64,000 bases of DNA from Adiantum capillus-veneris (GCA_014529385.2 CM043945.1:139664241-139728240); one strand, 5' to 3'; positions 11,317-24,750 are shown, counted from the stretch's first letter. Numbers and translations: made by a program. Notes: generated from the letters alone by a model not told the origin.

Positions 11317-14100
11317 TTCCCCCCTTCCTAATTTGGTGCACGTCACGTCCTTGTGTGCCGGTGAAGCAAAACACGGTAACATGGTAGGAAGCAAGTCCAT
11401 GGAAGAAATGTTGAGTTGCAAAACATAAGAACAAGTAATGAGAATCAAAGGCGAACAAGGATAAAAAACATGAAGTACAATGAACAATCATGCAAAGTGA
11501 ATTATTTACTTCTAAAAGATGGATGAATCATAGTCAAAAACTAGACAACATAAAGCAAAAAAGACACCTAAACTATCGTGAAAATTAAACCGTTTGAAAT
11601 TTTAGTTTTATGCATGATACACAAGCAATCAATTAAGACCCTAGGCTAATGCAAGATCATAAACCTACTAGCCTAGAAACTATGTGACCAATATTAATAA
11701 ATCATTCAAGTCTATCATGTCCACGGGCTATAAAAAAAGCTCTTAATCTATTAGTGCATTGTCACAGCTTTTTGAAGCTCATGTAAGTGTTTTTTTTGTC
11801 ATTCATTGAAAAAAATAAAACACAATACAAGGCTACCACCCCAAGGCAAGTCTAGGTGCGACTCTCGGCTCCTTGAACCCTCAAGAAGGTGTTCCAAAAG
11901 CCTACTAGCCCACCAAGGCAACGGCTAACCCCTATCAGCCCAAGGCATTGGTTTAGGGCCTTGACCAAGCAAGCCAAGGTGATTCCCCTCGCCTGCCAAG
12001 TGCCAATAAGGCGCTAGGCCTCACATGGACACAACATAACATAGAAATTTTCTTTTCATGTGTCTAGTAGCATTTTTGCTACTTTTTCTTGGCACTTTTT
12101 TGCTTCATAGTTTCATTTTTTTAGCACTTTTTTATTTCTTCCAACATGAGATGTTTATGGCAATTGGACTCAAGGACTAAAGCCTAATCATAGCCCTAGG
12201 TCATGTGAAAAATGAATGGAGTATTAAAACTATCACTAAGCGTCTAGGACTAATGAGAAATGAATCTACATTAACTAAGGTCAAGGTCAATTACCTATGA
12301 TTAGCACACATAAAACCAAATTTTTAGATGAGTTAATATTCAAAAAGCAAAGTGTTGAAACTTTAGGATGCCTAGCTTTTGAACATGAAAGAACCATAGC
12401 TTAGAAGCTAAAATTACTTAAGCCGAGCATAGAGAATGGAGAGATGAACAAAAGAGCAAAATCACGGAAGGATTACACCTATGCATGCTCTTTGTGCATC
12501 CTTGAGCAAGCATCCCCTTTGTAGAGAAGTCTCTTGATTTTTTTATTTGCAAAAGAAGCTAATTTGAAGCTAAGTGTAAACACAAGCTCCAAAGGCCTTT
12601 TTATTGAAATCCAAAAACACACAAAAAACATTAATGAAAACCTAAAGCTAGGGTCTTGAATACCAGACTTTGCCAAAGGGAAAAAACCCAAAGGAAAAAA
12701 GTTCCTTTGGTTATGCACATGATGCTCTTTGTAGAAAATATATACATACATATCAATGATGAGAGAAATAAATGCTTCTTCATAAGCAAATTTTGCAATT
12801 TTTACAATCTCTCATGCATGTTTCAAAAGTTGATTAGTTTCTAGCTCAATGAAATATGGAATTAAAAACAAGCCAAGAACTGAAAATAATGCAACTTTGA
12901 TGAAATGAAGTGGCTCTTCAAAGCCAAATTTTACAATTTGAAGCTCTAATCAAGTTTGCTAAACACTAGCTCAAATGAAGTTTTACAATTTTTAGAGCAA
13001 TCTATGAGCTAGAGATGACTGCAACTTGATGAAATGAAAACGAATGTCTATCAATAGCCAAATTTTGTACTTGAAAACTCTCAAAAAAGCCAGGTAAAGT
13101 TTAATGAAAACATTTAACTTTTAGACCAAGCTATGAGCTAGCATATATACAACTTTTGATCCAAACAATTGGAATGGCTCTAACTAGCCAAATTTTATAA
13201 TATTTTGTAATGATGAACCCCTTGGATCAATTGAAATCACACGCCTACCACATCCCTTCAAAACAACTCTAACCATTAGTGCTCTTAAGCATTTGGTCAT
13301 TTAACACGAGCACTAAAAGATGCACAATCAACCACAACCCCAAAATTTTAATGCTCTCTCTTGGCTACCAAACAAGATCCATTTTAGTGCTATGTAGTGA
13401 TTTTTAATTCAAGTTAGCACTCAATTGCAAATTTGCAATACCAAGCTCCGTCTTTGATGCACACTCTCAACCAAACATGGATGCATGCCCAATGTAGTTC
13501 TCACAATCAAGAAACTCACATGCATTTCAACAAGAACTTGCCTTTTAGTGCAATGAGAATCTCAAAATAGGATTCAAACAATGCTCGATTGAAAATCTCA
13601 ATGCAAAACTTTCATATTTTGCAATATAGGCACACACAATCAATGCCCGCATGCTCTTATGTAGAAAGTTTTTCCATACAAAGCAATAAAAGCGAGGAAA
13701 TTTCATGGATGCAAGCGCGGCTTATCGCTCAATCTCTCATGCACCAAGTCTTAGAGTCTCGCATAGACGAGAGTCATCATGGAAAGGGACCCACAATTTC
13801 AAATTTCTCCTAAGTGGCATTTGCGGCTAGCATGCATAGCAAAGAAAAAACTCAAGATGAAGTCATTTGTCAAGCTCAAAGACACCCTCAAGATTTGTTT
13901 TCAATGGCATAATTTAATCCCTTTGAACCAATCTACACTACAACAAGGGGAAAATTTTCACTTCAAATCAATCATCTTCAACTTCATTCCCTGGTTGTTG
14001 ACCAATCAACAGCATGCAAGATGTCCGAAGGGAGGGGAAGTGAGAGGTGTGGGAACCAGAGCCTATGAGACATATTTGATCTAATTTTATTTTTTCAAAT
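11317..14100 (-). mobile_element. 3' interior of the pol-less LTR element (non-coding)
   Basis: About 2.8 kb upstream of the 3' LTR on the minus strand. It has no RT, integrase or Gag signal on either strand. It contains diverged tandem repeats of roughly 120-135 bp at 12780-13200, each with a GAAATGAA...AGCCAAATTTT-like phrase. AT-rich composition and lack of coding sequence fit a large retrotransposon derivative (LARD). The right edge at about 14.1 kb is set only by where the character of the sequence changes. Confidence 0.55.
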
Positions 14101-14879
14101 AATTTTTGTTTTGTTGTCTTCTCCGAGATGCTGGGGTCGGCACCCCGCTGGAGTCAGAAGAGACTCAAGCGCTATAGGCTCATCAAACCGCCAAAACTGA
14201 TGCACATGCCAGGTAGCTTAACCTTTGCGAGTGGTAGCGTGTGTGTGCAGGATCAAAGGCTGCAGTCCGTAGCCCAGTGTTTGGGAAAAATGTGTCTCAG
14301 CTTTATATCATTAAGGCTGGAGCAGTGCATTTTTGCTTGGTGTGTATTGTCTTGCTTGTTGCCAGAATGTGGCGGGTCAGACGATGCAGTGAATGCACCG
14401 ATGGGGATTGGAAATCGAGACAAAGTGCGAGCTGGATTTTGGATCTTGGAATAGAACCAACCAAAATTGGGAGCTATATTAAGGTCTTGTAAGTGGTGGA
14501 TGATTCGTCAAAGCCAGCTAATGGCGAGTGTGGTTATAAATGCAAGGCAGGGTGACATGGCCACAACCCTCAAGAAAATGAAAGGGCACGTGGGTGTAGC
14601 TGGGATTTGGGAGCACACAAATGCTCAAGGGAAACATTTCAGCCAGGTAAGGCGGCAGATTTAACTGGCCTAGCGCGAAGCCAACTAGGGAAAGCGACCG
14701 AACACTCCTGTGTGAGTGATTGACTAGGCTACAAATGGCTCGCAATATTTTTTAAACAAAACTTTCATTTTGTTTAGAGGACATTCTCATAGATTAGTGA
14801 GGGTGTGTCCGTGTATTGAGAGACATGAGAAAATGGTAGTCGATTTAATGTGTTAAAAAAGTGGTTTCCCACTCAGATG
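14101..14879. other. unassigned segment near an inferred inversion breakpoint
   Basis: Composition changes here to a more balanced GC content. Open frames of 60-108 codons overlap on both strands without recognisable motifs. The inferred left breakpoint of the 14.1-20.9 kb inversion falls at its left edge. Confidence 0.35.
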
Positions 14880-15589
14880 CCAACCTCTTGGAAAGGGTGT
14901 TCAACGAGGAGGAAGGCTCTCAAGCATTACAAACTCTACGTAAAGAGAAGTCCCTTGGGTGGGAGGGTTGACTCTCGACATTTTCCAAGAATTTTGGGAT
15001 GATTGTAAGTCCCTAATTGTGTGATTCTCTAACCAACCCCTTATCCAAGCACTAAAAGGGGTCTCATCAAACCTATCCCCAAACAATTTTTTTGCTCCTA
15101 GATGTTAGTGGCCTATGAAATTATTGCCAAAATCATGGCCCTCAGGCTCTCTCCCCTCCTAGAAAAAGTTATCACTCCCCACTGCATAGGTTTATCAAGG
15201 GAAGGTCAATCTATCATAACATACTGGCCACTGTAGTCATTCATTGAAGATGTCATGAAAATGTTGGGCTTTGGGCTGCAAATGTGTCACTTGGTCAGCA
15301 CCCTTCGTGTGCTACTAGCCAATTTGAGATCATGTTCAATGAAAGAAATGTGGGTGCATTCAAGCTCAAAATATCAATCAAGCAAGGCTGCCCCTTAACC
15401 TCTCTATTGTTTACCATTGGATCTCGTCCTTTAGTAACATTACTTGAAGACAACACTCTCCCTAACAATGACCAACTTCTTAAAGCTATTTGTGGATGAC
15501 TCCCCCGGGGGATTCACTCTAATATACAAAATGGGATGCCATCTGAAAGTATCTAACTTTGATAAAACCCCTATAAATGAAATATATTA

Positions 15590-15992
15590 GGCAATATGAC
15601 CCCCTTTCTACACTTATGCGACAATCAATGAAGAAAACTATCATACCTCTATCTTACATATAAAATTTAGGTCTCACATGATCTAACTGAGTGAAACTAG
15701 TCAAAGAGTGTGTAGCATAGTGACTGGAAATGTACTATGGAACCACTTTTGTTGTTTACTACTAAACGTGTCTTAGTTTGACTTTCAAACTATGTGCTTG
15801 ATTAGCCTACACTCTGGCTACTCGTCCAATTCTGACCCATCCAAAGCTAGTGTAAATCAACCCTTGACTTGCTCCAAGTCAGCCATTATCTATGACTGGC
15901 TTGATGAAAAATTTGATGTGTGACCTGATAAAAAACTTCCCCAAAATTTATCCAAGTTCTAGTGCACACCAGTGACCAATCGTTATAAGTAA

Positions 15993-16057
<65 letters not shown>

Positions 16058-16250
16058 ACACACACACACATAAATATGATACCCCCATCCCTTATTTTTT
16101 AGCTTGGGAGATAAATTATTGGGGGACCTGCCTCTAACTTATGCACTTATGTAACTTGTAAAAAAACCCCTCCCCTGCACTTACGTAGTGGGGTAAATTT
16201 TCCATGGTGAATCCTCCGAGATGACTCCCTTATTTTTCTCAAAGTGTGCC
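15590..16250. other. sequence interrupting the LINE
   Basis: About 660 bp with no LINE similarity between the RT palm and the connection domain. AT-rich ends flank a C50 homopolymer and a short (CA)n. I could not identify terminal repeats or a target duplication, so it could be an insertion or badly decayed LINE sequence. Confidence 0.4.
15994..16070. repeat. poly-C (50 bp) followed by (CA)n
   Basis: Fifty consecutive C (15994-16043) run into about 14 CA units. Homopolymers this long are rare and prone to sequencing error, so the exact length should not be trusted. Confidence 0.95.
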
Positions 16251-17634
16251 CTCAAGTGATCAGGATGTCTCTGGAGATTGTGAAATCGTATACCATTGCA
16301 TCATGGTCAAAGTGTAGAATTGAGATGGATCTCACTCTCAAAAAATGACTCGGTTGATCTCGCAATGTGGATCGGGGATGTAGTATCAAAAGAGAAATGT
16401 TTTGGCACCTAGAGGCCCCACTAAGGGTATATGTAACCCACAAGCAAAGATTCATATGGGTCTTAGATAACATACCTGGAAAGGTGGGAGTTTGTGCTTC
16501 TTCATTTCCCAAGCAGAGTAAGATGTTCAACTTGTTTATGATCCCGTATAGCCTTCAATGGTCCTCTGCTTAAGCTAGCGAAATGCAACCTGAAATATTT
16601 CTTGAAACCGGTGAAAAGGTTCTTGTGGAAGAACAATACTAAAGACTCAACACCTTGGCAGTGGGTGGGATGGGATTCTGTTCTAAGACCTCTTGAGCAA
16701 GGCAATATTGGGATCATTAACCCCTGTATTCATGCGGAGGCCTAGTGTGACAAGTTTATGGTTGCAGTCACGAAGCAAGACCATGAATGGGCTATTATGA
16801 CTAAGGAAATTATAGACAATGCCAAACTGTACTCACAAAAGGTAGACAATGCATTAGGAAGAGGATGGGGTCTAGGAGGGCCTATTTATTTTCCATGGGA
16901 TTATGGAGGTGATTAACATTTTGAAAAATTGATGCATGTCATGTAGATCTGAAATCTACAGATTGATCTCTTTCCATAGATATGTTACATTATATAGTTT
17001 TCCATTTTGCCTGTTTGGATCCAAAAGCTTTTCTTTGTTTGTTTTCTCAATACTAAAGGTTTGACTTCCTTGAACTGCCAAATAAAGAGGCCCTCCTAGA
17101 CTTTATTCTCTTCCTAATGGGAAAGGGTTGGAGGTTCATGACAAGTTGCTTACCACTCGGTGGGCTAACTTGAAGCTTGGTTGCACAATAGACACGCTAG
17201 TTTGGAAATTCAATAAAGTAATAGAGGCCTTGGAATGGTAAGAGATTGCTAGGTACTTCCACAACTCTATCTCTCACTAGTTTCCATGGTTATCTAAGGC
17301 GAGAAGAATACTATTGAACCCATTATGGGAGGAAAATTTCCAGAAAGCTCAATAACAAAGGGCTTTGACATCTAAGACAAATTTTGGGATAGCAGTAGCA
17401 GAAGATGGAAAGAAATAGATTAATTGGCTTCCTAGTTCCACCTTTGTGGGACTAAAAGTCTATAACATTTAATGCACTAGTAACTAGTGTGTAGCGGAAA
17501 TTGATAACATAGTGAGCATTTCATTAAGAACATGTTCCTAATGAGCATACAGAGAGTACTTATTTTGAGAAATCAACATAGCAATTTAAACCTAGCTAAT
17601 TTGGCATTGACAATACTTGAAAAGAGAGATAAAT

Positions 17635-18154
17635 AGAACAAATGACAACAATTGAGGACCGCATTTACATGGAGCCAATCCCCCCTCCATAAAGGCTTTG
17701 TAATATAGTTTCTCCCATCAAAGGAGACTTTTGTACAATACAATATTTGTGTTCCTTGATAAATCTAGTTGGTGTAATGAAGATGGAAGTTTCATACACC
17801 AAATTATGCTTGAAAAACACACCTAGTGTCCCTAGCCTCAGTCCCAAGACCTCACACACCTTCAAAAATGGTGAGAGCTAGCAGGGAATGAGGATCTATT
17901 GAGAGAAATAGGTTGTATCTTACGAGAAAGAAGTATTCTCCTCACATAATCACTCTAATAGCATAGCTTAGCTTAGTAATCAGCATGGTAGAGGAGATAA
18001 GCATGCCATTGAAGCTTGGATCTTGGCTGGATTTGCATTCCATAGCCAAGATTTGTTGGTGTAGGCATCTACTTCTTAATGCGAGGAGAAGGATATGGAG
18101 TTCTTTCTCAACACATAACTTGTGTATGTGTGTGTGTAGCAAAGTGTGTAAGAC
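17635..18154 (+). repeat. interspersed repeat R1, left part only
   Basis: Aligns with 8166-8691 in the same orientation, with scattered substitutions, from AGAACAAATGACAACA to GTGTGTAAGAC. It stops exactly where the 5' LTR begins at 18155. Its last five bases, AAGAC (18150-18154), match the uninterrupted R1 copy at 8687-8691 and form one side of the target site duplication. Confidence 0.85.
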
Positions 18155-19141
18155 TGTTAGTAGCGGCTAACACAAGCTACACTGAATATGCATCAAGCGG
18201 GAGATATGCTATGGCTATGCATTATATTTCCAACTCACTTTGTATAAGTCTTGGGCTCACTTGAAGTTCCAAAGTTGTATATTCTATCTAGAGGGCTCAA
18301 GCATAAACCCATAGTAGAAGGGATTGTGGTGAAAGCCTTTAAAAGGAAGCCTTTATGCAAAGAAGCTTCATTCTTGAGGATCCACTCTTAAGGATCCACT
18401 TTTGAGAGCTCTCTGTCTCTCTTGAGTGCTTACTCTATGGATGGCCTAGCCTTGAGCATTATGCCCATGCTTAAGAGGCTAGGACTAATCCATTGTAATT
18501 AGAGAAGCTTGAATAATCTAATCCATATTTTACTCAGTAGTCTTATCTTCTCTTATGTCATGGAGTAGTATAACAGTCACATTATTCTAGACTTGAGAGA
18601 GATATGTACTTCTTGCTTTGATCTTAACTCTCTTCAAGTATTTCAATTTGTTGATTTCTTCTCTATTTCTCTTGATTAGTGTAGTGTGTGTGCACTCTTG
18701 GTCATGTCAATAGAGTTTGTGCCTAATTGTGTGCTTAAGTGTGTGAAGGTTTAAGAGCCTTGAGCTCAATGCCACTTGTGTGTGATGTGATTTGAGTAAC
18801 TTGGTTGGCATGTGAAGATTGGGAAAGCCAACTTCAATGCAATTAGTGTGTGCTTTGATCATGGATGCTTGTGTTGACTGTGTTCTTGCAACTTTATAAG
18901 ATTGGCGAGTTGGACTTTGGTGGACTTATGTGTGTAGGAGTGGATTGATTAGTGATTAGAGTATGTTCAGAGTTAGTCTTGCCATGGATAATCTCTACTT
19001 GCATTGGTGAGGTATTCTCTTGAATCCTCTATTTCTATTCATCCGATGCTCGTGCTTCCATGCCCTAGCCGGGTTGCCGATCTACGGATTTGATAATTTT
19101 GTGTAGGTTGCGATTAGGTCGTGCTACAATGCCTCCCAACA
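18155..19141 (+). repeat. 5' LTR of the pol-less LTR element (plus)
   Basis: A 987-bp LTR starting TGTTAGTAGCGGC and ending CCTCCCAACA, similar along its whole length to the inverted LTR at 10336-11316. A tRNA-Asp-like primer site follows, which marks it as a 5' LTR. The two LTRs probably belong to one insertion (see findings). Confidence 0.9.
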
Positions 19142-19143
19142 TT

Positions 19144-19161
19144 TGGCACCGTTGCCGGGGA
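19144..19161 (+). promoter_or_regulatory. primer binding site, tRNA-Asp type
   Basis: TGGCACCGTTGCCGGGGA lies two bases after the LTR end. It differs at one base from the complement of the plant tRNA-Asp 3' end (TGGCGCCGTTGCCGGGGA), the primer site of many Ty3/gypsy-type and LARD elements. Confidence 0.88.
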
Positions 19162-20860
19162 TCGATAACCTAAGCTAGTGAGTACATGATGTTTAGAATA
19201 GAGTAATTTCCCTACTAATTTCATTGGTTTTTGAGTGTGTCTAACTCAATTTTGGTTTGATTTGATGATGTTATACAAGAAATTGAAGCTAATTTTTGAG
19301 TTATGAATACCCCAAACCCCCAATTCCACCCCCAATTTCGATAATTTCATACTAACCGTTACTTATTTCGCTTCATTTCCATGCTAATTGTACTACTTCC
19401 ATGCTAATTTCTACTAATTTTGACTAGCTTTGCTACCCTAACCACTAACATTTGAAGTGTAATGTATGCTAAATCCCCTTTTAAGAGGTGAAATCATCAC
19501 TCTAATCAAGTTAATTGTGCTAATTTATGCCTAACTTGATGATTTGAGTGTTTGATTTTGACATACAATGGTCAATTTTGGAGCCGATTTGATGGTGCAC
19601 ACACATTTGTGTGCAATGATACGTCTTCGCGTGGAGCAAAGAAATAGCTTGGAGGGTGATTATGATGTAAGTGCACTCACTTGCTCATGTCAATTCTTGA
19701 TTGATTAATGTGGTTCAATGTGTTCTATTTACTTGCTAAAATCAGGTGTGTAACTCAATTTACCTACACTTTGTACCTAATTTGATTCACTTGAAATGAA
19801 ATTGATAATCAAATTTCGACTAATGAACCTTGTGTGTATCAAGACAATGCTTAATTATTATCAAGAATTCATGTGTGTGCATAAAAATCATTGTGTGTAA
19901 TGCACCAAAGAGAGAAAAAACTGTCAAAACATTCAAGTGTGTGCGCACCTAATCTTGAGTGTGTGTATGCATAAAAATTGATGGAACTGAAGATAGATGA
20001 GTATGCAATCATGTAATTGATGTGTATGCTAGGCTAATTCAATAATTGGATAAGCCTAAATGCCAAAAAATTGGGCAAAAATTGAGTGTGTGTGCCCATC
20101 CAAGGCCACTTGGATGTGTGTGTGTCCATCCAAGGCCACTTGATTTTCAATGATTGATGGTCAATTGGGGCACCAAAATCATTTTTGATTTTAAAATGTT
20201 CATAGAAATTGCATGCAATCATTAGGTGTAAGCCTAAATGCATTGCCAATTGAGCCAAATATGATCATTTGTGCTTAATTTTTGAGTGTGCATTGCTTGA
20301 TTGGGTAAAAATAGTGCTAATTTTTAAGAAATTAAGCATGAATGCATTCACTTATGCTTGATTGAGTTTGCAATTTGAGAATTTCAATGTGAAATTGATG
20401 GATTAATTGCATAATTTTTTGGCCTAAATTTGGATGTGTGTGCCAATCAATTTCATGTGCAATCCAATGGGTAAATGAATAATTGGTATTTTTACCAATT
20501 ATGATGATTAATTTGGCCAAATAGTTGATGTGTGTGCCTACTCAATGGAAATTGGTATCAAAATCGGGGATGAATAATTGGGAGCAATTACCAATTATGA
20601 TGATTGAAAGGCCTAAAAGATTGGTTTATGTATGATTAGGTGATGATGATTCAATTGATACTCAATTGAAAATGATTGGATAAGAATGACCAATGTCGTG
20701 TATGCCAATTTGATGGGAATTGGTAAAAATTTCATTGAATTATGCCTTTGCAAATGCTATAATCAATTGTGTGTAGATGTACAAACCCAAATGACAAATC
20801 CAATTGGATTTGGATGATTTTTGAATGAAATATGAGCAGTTCAAGATTGCAAATGATTGA
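19162..20860 (+). mobile_element. 5' leader/interior of the pol-less LTR element
   Basis: About 1.7 kb after the primer site without coding signal. It is built of short diverged repeats. GTGTGCCCATCCAAGGCCACTTG-like units occur in tandem near 20088 and 20122. Phrases of the type GATGTGTGTGCC recur near 20434, 20527 and later. A palindrome, AATTGGTATTTTTACCAATT, lies at 20481-20500 with a degenerate copy about 97 bp later. The right edge near 20.86 kb is approximate. Confidence 0.55.
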
Positions 20861-20976
20861 TACTAGGCTACGATGAAAGAGTTTGGAATCACCTTGTGTG
20901 CGTGCAATGCCTGATTGACACATCCAATTTTATTTCAAATTGTTTTATGAGCTTGCATGATGATCTAATGGGGCAT

Positions 20977-21156
20977 TGTCAGGACAATGGTAGGACGGGG
21001 CAACCGGCCAAGGGCCAGAGACTGAATGGCTTAGTACGGCTAGGATCTGAGGGCCAGGCATGTGTTAAGGGGACCTACTTGCAAGGGCCAAGGGCTATAG
21101 GTAGGGAGGAGAACCACATGCCAGTCTACCCCTTGTCCTTTCACTGGTATCAGAGC
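20977..21156 (+). mobile_element. short LTR (167 bp) plus tRNA-iMet primer site
   Basis: TGTCAGGACAATGG at 20977 to CCTTTCA at 21143 has TG...CA ends. It is followed after one base by TGGTATCAGAGC (21145-21156), the canonical initiator-Met primer site. GGGCCAAGGGC and related GC-rich words repeat inside. No coding interior follows: a (CT)n tract begins within 100 bp. It is either a truncated copia element or a terminal-repeat-in-miniature type. A partly similar sequence lies at 63155-63285. Confidence 0.6.
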
Positions 21157-21237
21157 TCAGGGAGGAGGGGGGAAGCTATGGAGGAGGAAGAAGTTGATGG
21201 TTTGCATGATTTTGATTATCTCTCTTGCATGATTTTG

Positions 21238-21365
<128 letters not shown>

Positions 21366-24097
21366 ATTAGAGTTTTCATGGCAACCTCGTTTGGAGAAGA
21401 GCCGACAAGCAGGCCGTGGGAAGCGACTCTTGCACACAGACGAGTTTGAATTTTGACCTGCACAAAACTGCTCCATCTTGGGCTTGATGGATTTTCCAGG
21501 CAGTGAATAGACTTTCTCGTTCAGTGGAGCGGGTCACTGAAATCCGGTGTAGCGCAAGTGTCGATGGAAAAGTTTTCCTACTCAGCCAGACATTGCCACC
21601 ATAACCAAGGTGGGAGTTTTTTAATTTATTTTTCATTTTTTTTTACCACTAGGGCCAAGGGACCACCCAAGGGGGCTGTCTCACCCAGGGGGGCCGCCTC
21701 AAGTAAGGCATGCCCGGGCTGACCTCCATGGGCAAAGAACGGAAAGCATGCACCTCGTACAAGCTTCGCTGCGCCATTGGCAAGAAAACCATGCACGACA
21801 AGGTCGTGTTTTCCAGGAATCTCTGAGTTTTTCAAGTTGCCAAACATCAAAGGTGATGCAGCTCTTGCGTTCAAGAAGCTGCGTGACGATGATGACGTGA
21901 ATAATATTTGTCATTGACCTTCAAAGATAAGGTATGAATATTTGTTGCGCTTTTCTTGTTTAATTAGTTCTCAGTATGCAGTTGTCAATTGTTATAGTGG
22001 AGCATGGCTCACTTGGTCTCCAAGGTGTTGTTCTAATCGTTGAGCAAGGCTCATTCAATACATACAAAATTGTTGTGTTATGTACAACACTCTAGAGTTA
22101 GCCCTTGCAACTTCTTATCATGCATGGCATGTATATATCTACAAGGGAAATGTCCCAAGAAAGGCTTTCATTTTTGTACTTCTAGAATCTGGAGTATGCT
22201 AGGAAACTATCCATTGGAGACATTTCTACAATTGTATGGTATGACCATTTCATGGCTGTGCCTAGGACGAGTTATAGCTACAGTAAGGCAAGTGTAGGCA
22301 AGGCCTATAGTTTGTCATGCAAAACTCCAAAACATTTGTCCCAAGCACAAGGTTCGTCTGTGATTAACATAAGCACAACAAGCACGATTATTCTCCATCA
22401 TCAGTACGATCAGACATGCACGGCATATCTTGAAAAATTATCATGCTATGTCTAGGCCGAATGTTTTCAGTCAATCCAAATTTGCAAATAGCTTTTTCAT
22501 GATTCGACAACCAATTTCAGGTATGATTTGTCGATGCATTACAATGCTCCTACTCCATTGTTATCCGCATAACTTGATCTACAATTAATTGTTGTATCTC
22601 TGCATAAAGTAATGTATGAGAATCAAACGATAATCTTTCCATGCACCATATGTGCGTGCAATTTAGGCACTCCAAGCACAAGCACGACTTGTGACAATTG
22701 TTTTAAGCATTACATTTTGGTTGGCATCCAACCAATGCTTAACTTGCCAACATGACTCAAGCATGACTTGAGTACCTGGTCCTGATCTGCTGCACGGATC
22801 AATAGCAGTTCACTTTTGCTGCCCATGGAATCTCAAGGAGATTGGCACAACCTGTGGCTCGACTTCATCAAGGGTGAACAAAGCTCGTCATGGACGACTT
22901 CTTGTTACTGCTTCAAGATGCCGGCAAAGATGCTTGCCACATGGAACTATCCAATTTCAATAGAAATTGCTTGACAAGGTCAATTCTCGTTTGCCCTGCT
23001 CTTTGTACGTCGGTACCAGTATTTGTTTGGGCATCTTGCATCGAAGATTCTTGCAATTGGACTATGCTATGAGCATACATAATTGGCAATATGATTGCAA
23101 GTTATTTCATTACATTACAACGGGTGTATACGATATATACAATAATTCTCTCTCGCGCAACAGGTAGGGCTATGAGCTGCATTTGAGCGATTTTTTCCTT
23201 GACATCTAAAGACAACTGGTTACAACAGGACAACCAGGGTAACCAAATTTGTCTTTTGTTTGTTTTTTCATGAAAACATATTTACATTGTTTGTTATGCA
23301 AAGCAAGGTGCTTTGCTAGTTTCACATGAAGCAAGGCTTCTAAATCGTGTTAAGATACTGCCCATTGACTTGGCATCAAGGGCATGGACATGCAAGTTTG
23401 GGGAACTGGTACGATCAATTTTTCTTTTTCCATTTTAGGCGTAGTGACATCACGTTATGATGTATCACAACCACGACAGAATGTGCAAGGCATTTATGCT
23501 TTTGGTTCTCGCACTTGAGACCGTCACAATAGCCAAGGTTTTACAACTTTACATGAAAGGCATGCTAGCCAAGTGGACTATACTCCACCACACCATGGAT
23601 TACGCTTCCGCTATAACACTAGACACTTTGTCAAGGACAAGATAAGTTTTGGATTGTTTCACATGCTTTTGGTTGCTGTCAACACTCAACAACACTACGA
23701 AGAACCTAAAAAACACGACCCCTGCAGGGTAGGTGGGTTAGGATATGTTTTGTGTTTTTCTGTTACCTCTCTCGATGAGAGCGTCATACCAGAAAACAGT
23801 GGTATGCTTAAAGGATAAGGTGCAAAACATGCAGAAGATGCCTAAGTGCACACATTCTAGGTACACACTCTAGAAATTTATGGAAAGTTCCTCAGCCACC
23901 ATGCTCTTCTTCTCTCTCTTTCATTTTTCTCTCTAAGAATAATGAAAATTTGTGAGTCAGCCTGAGCCAAGGTGCTCTAACTCTCAGCTACAAATTGGGC
24001 AAGATGCCATCCAAATTAGTCTTCATCCGTTCCACGATTGAACACTAATTGCCATAACAGCTATGAGCCACACACACTGGCTAAGATTCATTATCAG
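21366..24097. other. 2.7 kb without recognisable gene
   Basis: AT-rich sequence with only short unrelated frames. I found no RT, Gag, transposase or host-domain motif on either strand and no long repeat with other parts of the window. It could be a heavily decayed element or unique spacer. Confidence 0.45.
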
Positions 24098-24702
24098 TGT
24101 TAAGTATGGAGCCTGATTTACCCCTTGTAAATTTTTGTGGTAAAAACGCACATTTGTAAGTCCCCCATTATGAGGAGAAGCCATCGTGCGTGAAGAAAAA
24201 TCACTCGTCGGAAACCAAAATTTTCACGGCCCACTGGAATATTCCTTTTTCGCCAAGTGGTCGAAAAACGATCGGTCGAAAGTGGTCGAAAAACGACCGG
24301 TCGGTTGGCCGGTTGGCCTGTGGCCGGTAGTCAATGGCTGGTGGTTGGAAGTCAATGGCTGGTGGCCAAATTCAAAAGCTGACTTCCCTTCTCAAGGACG
24401 ACCACACATGGGCGGATTGGAGGCTCCGATCTGGACTTATTTACACAAGGGTGGCTACACATGGCTGCCTCTCATGAGAGAGGGCAGCCCTTTTGGCCTA
24501 TAAAAGGAGGCCATTTCTACACACATTTCATAGTGTGAAGTTGATGCAACAAGGTGGGTGTGAGGTGGTGAGAGTGAAGCAAGGCGGGAGCTCTATTAAG
24601 GGTATAATCCCTTTGTAAAGTACTTCTTGTTTTGAAGTACTAAAGCCATTGAGTGGCTGCTTTCCCGTCGACGTAGCCCACATTGGGTGAACCACGTATA
24701 TT

Positions 24703-24750
<48 letters not shown>

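Larger units (their letters stand above)
14880..17450 (+). mobile_element. L1-type LINE, degenerate, interrupted
   Basis: Plus-strand relative of the LINE at 4.1-6.1 kb. Residual RT reads LIKPIPKQ, IIAKIMALRLSPLLEKVITP, then IKQGCPLTSLLFTIGSRPL at 15370-15435 and LFVDDSPGGF at about 15485-15515 (the F/YxDD catalytic motif, here FVDD). After an unrelated AT- and C-rich stretch (about 15590-16250) the LINE resumes with HLEAPLRVYVTHKQRFIWVL (16400-16460) and FLWKNN and PWQWVGWDSV (16620-16690). It ends near 17450 without a poly-A. Many stops and shifts. If the 14.1-20.9 kb inversion is real, this copy originally had the same orientation as the first LINE. Confidence 0.8.
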
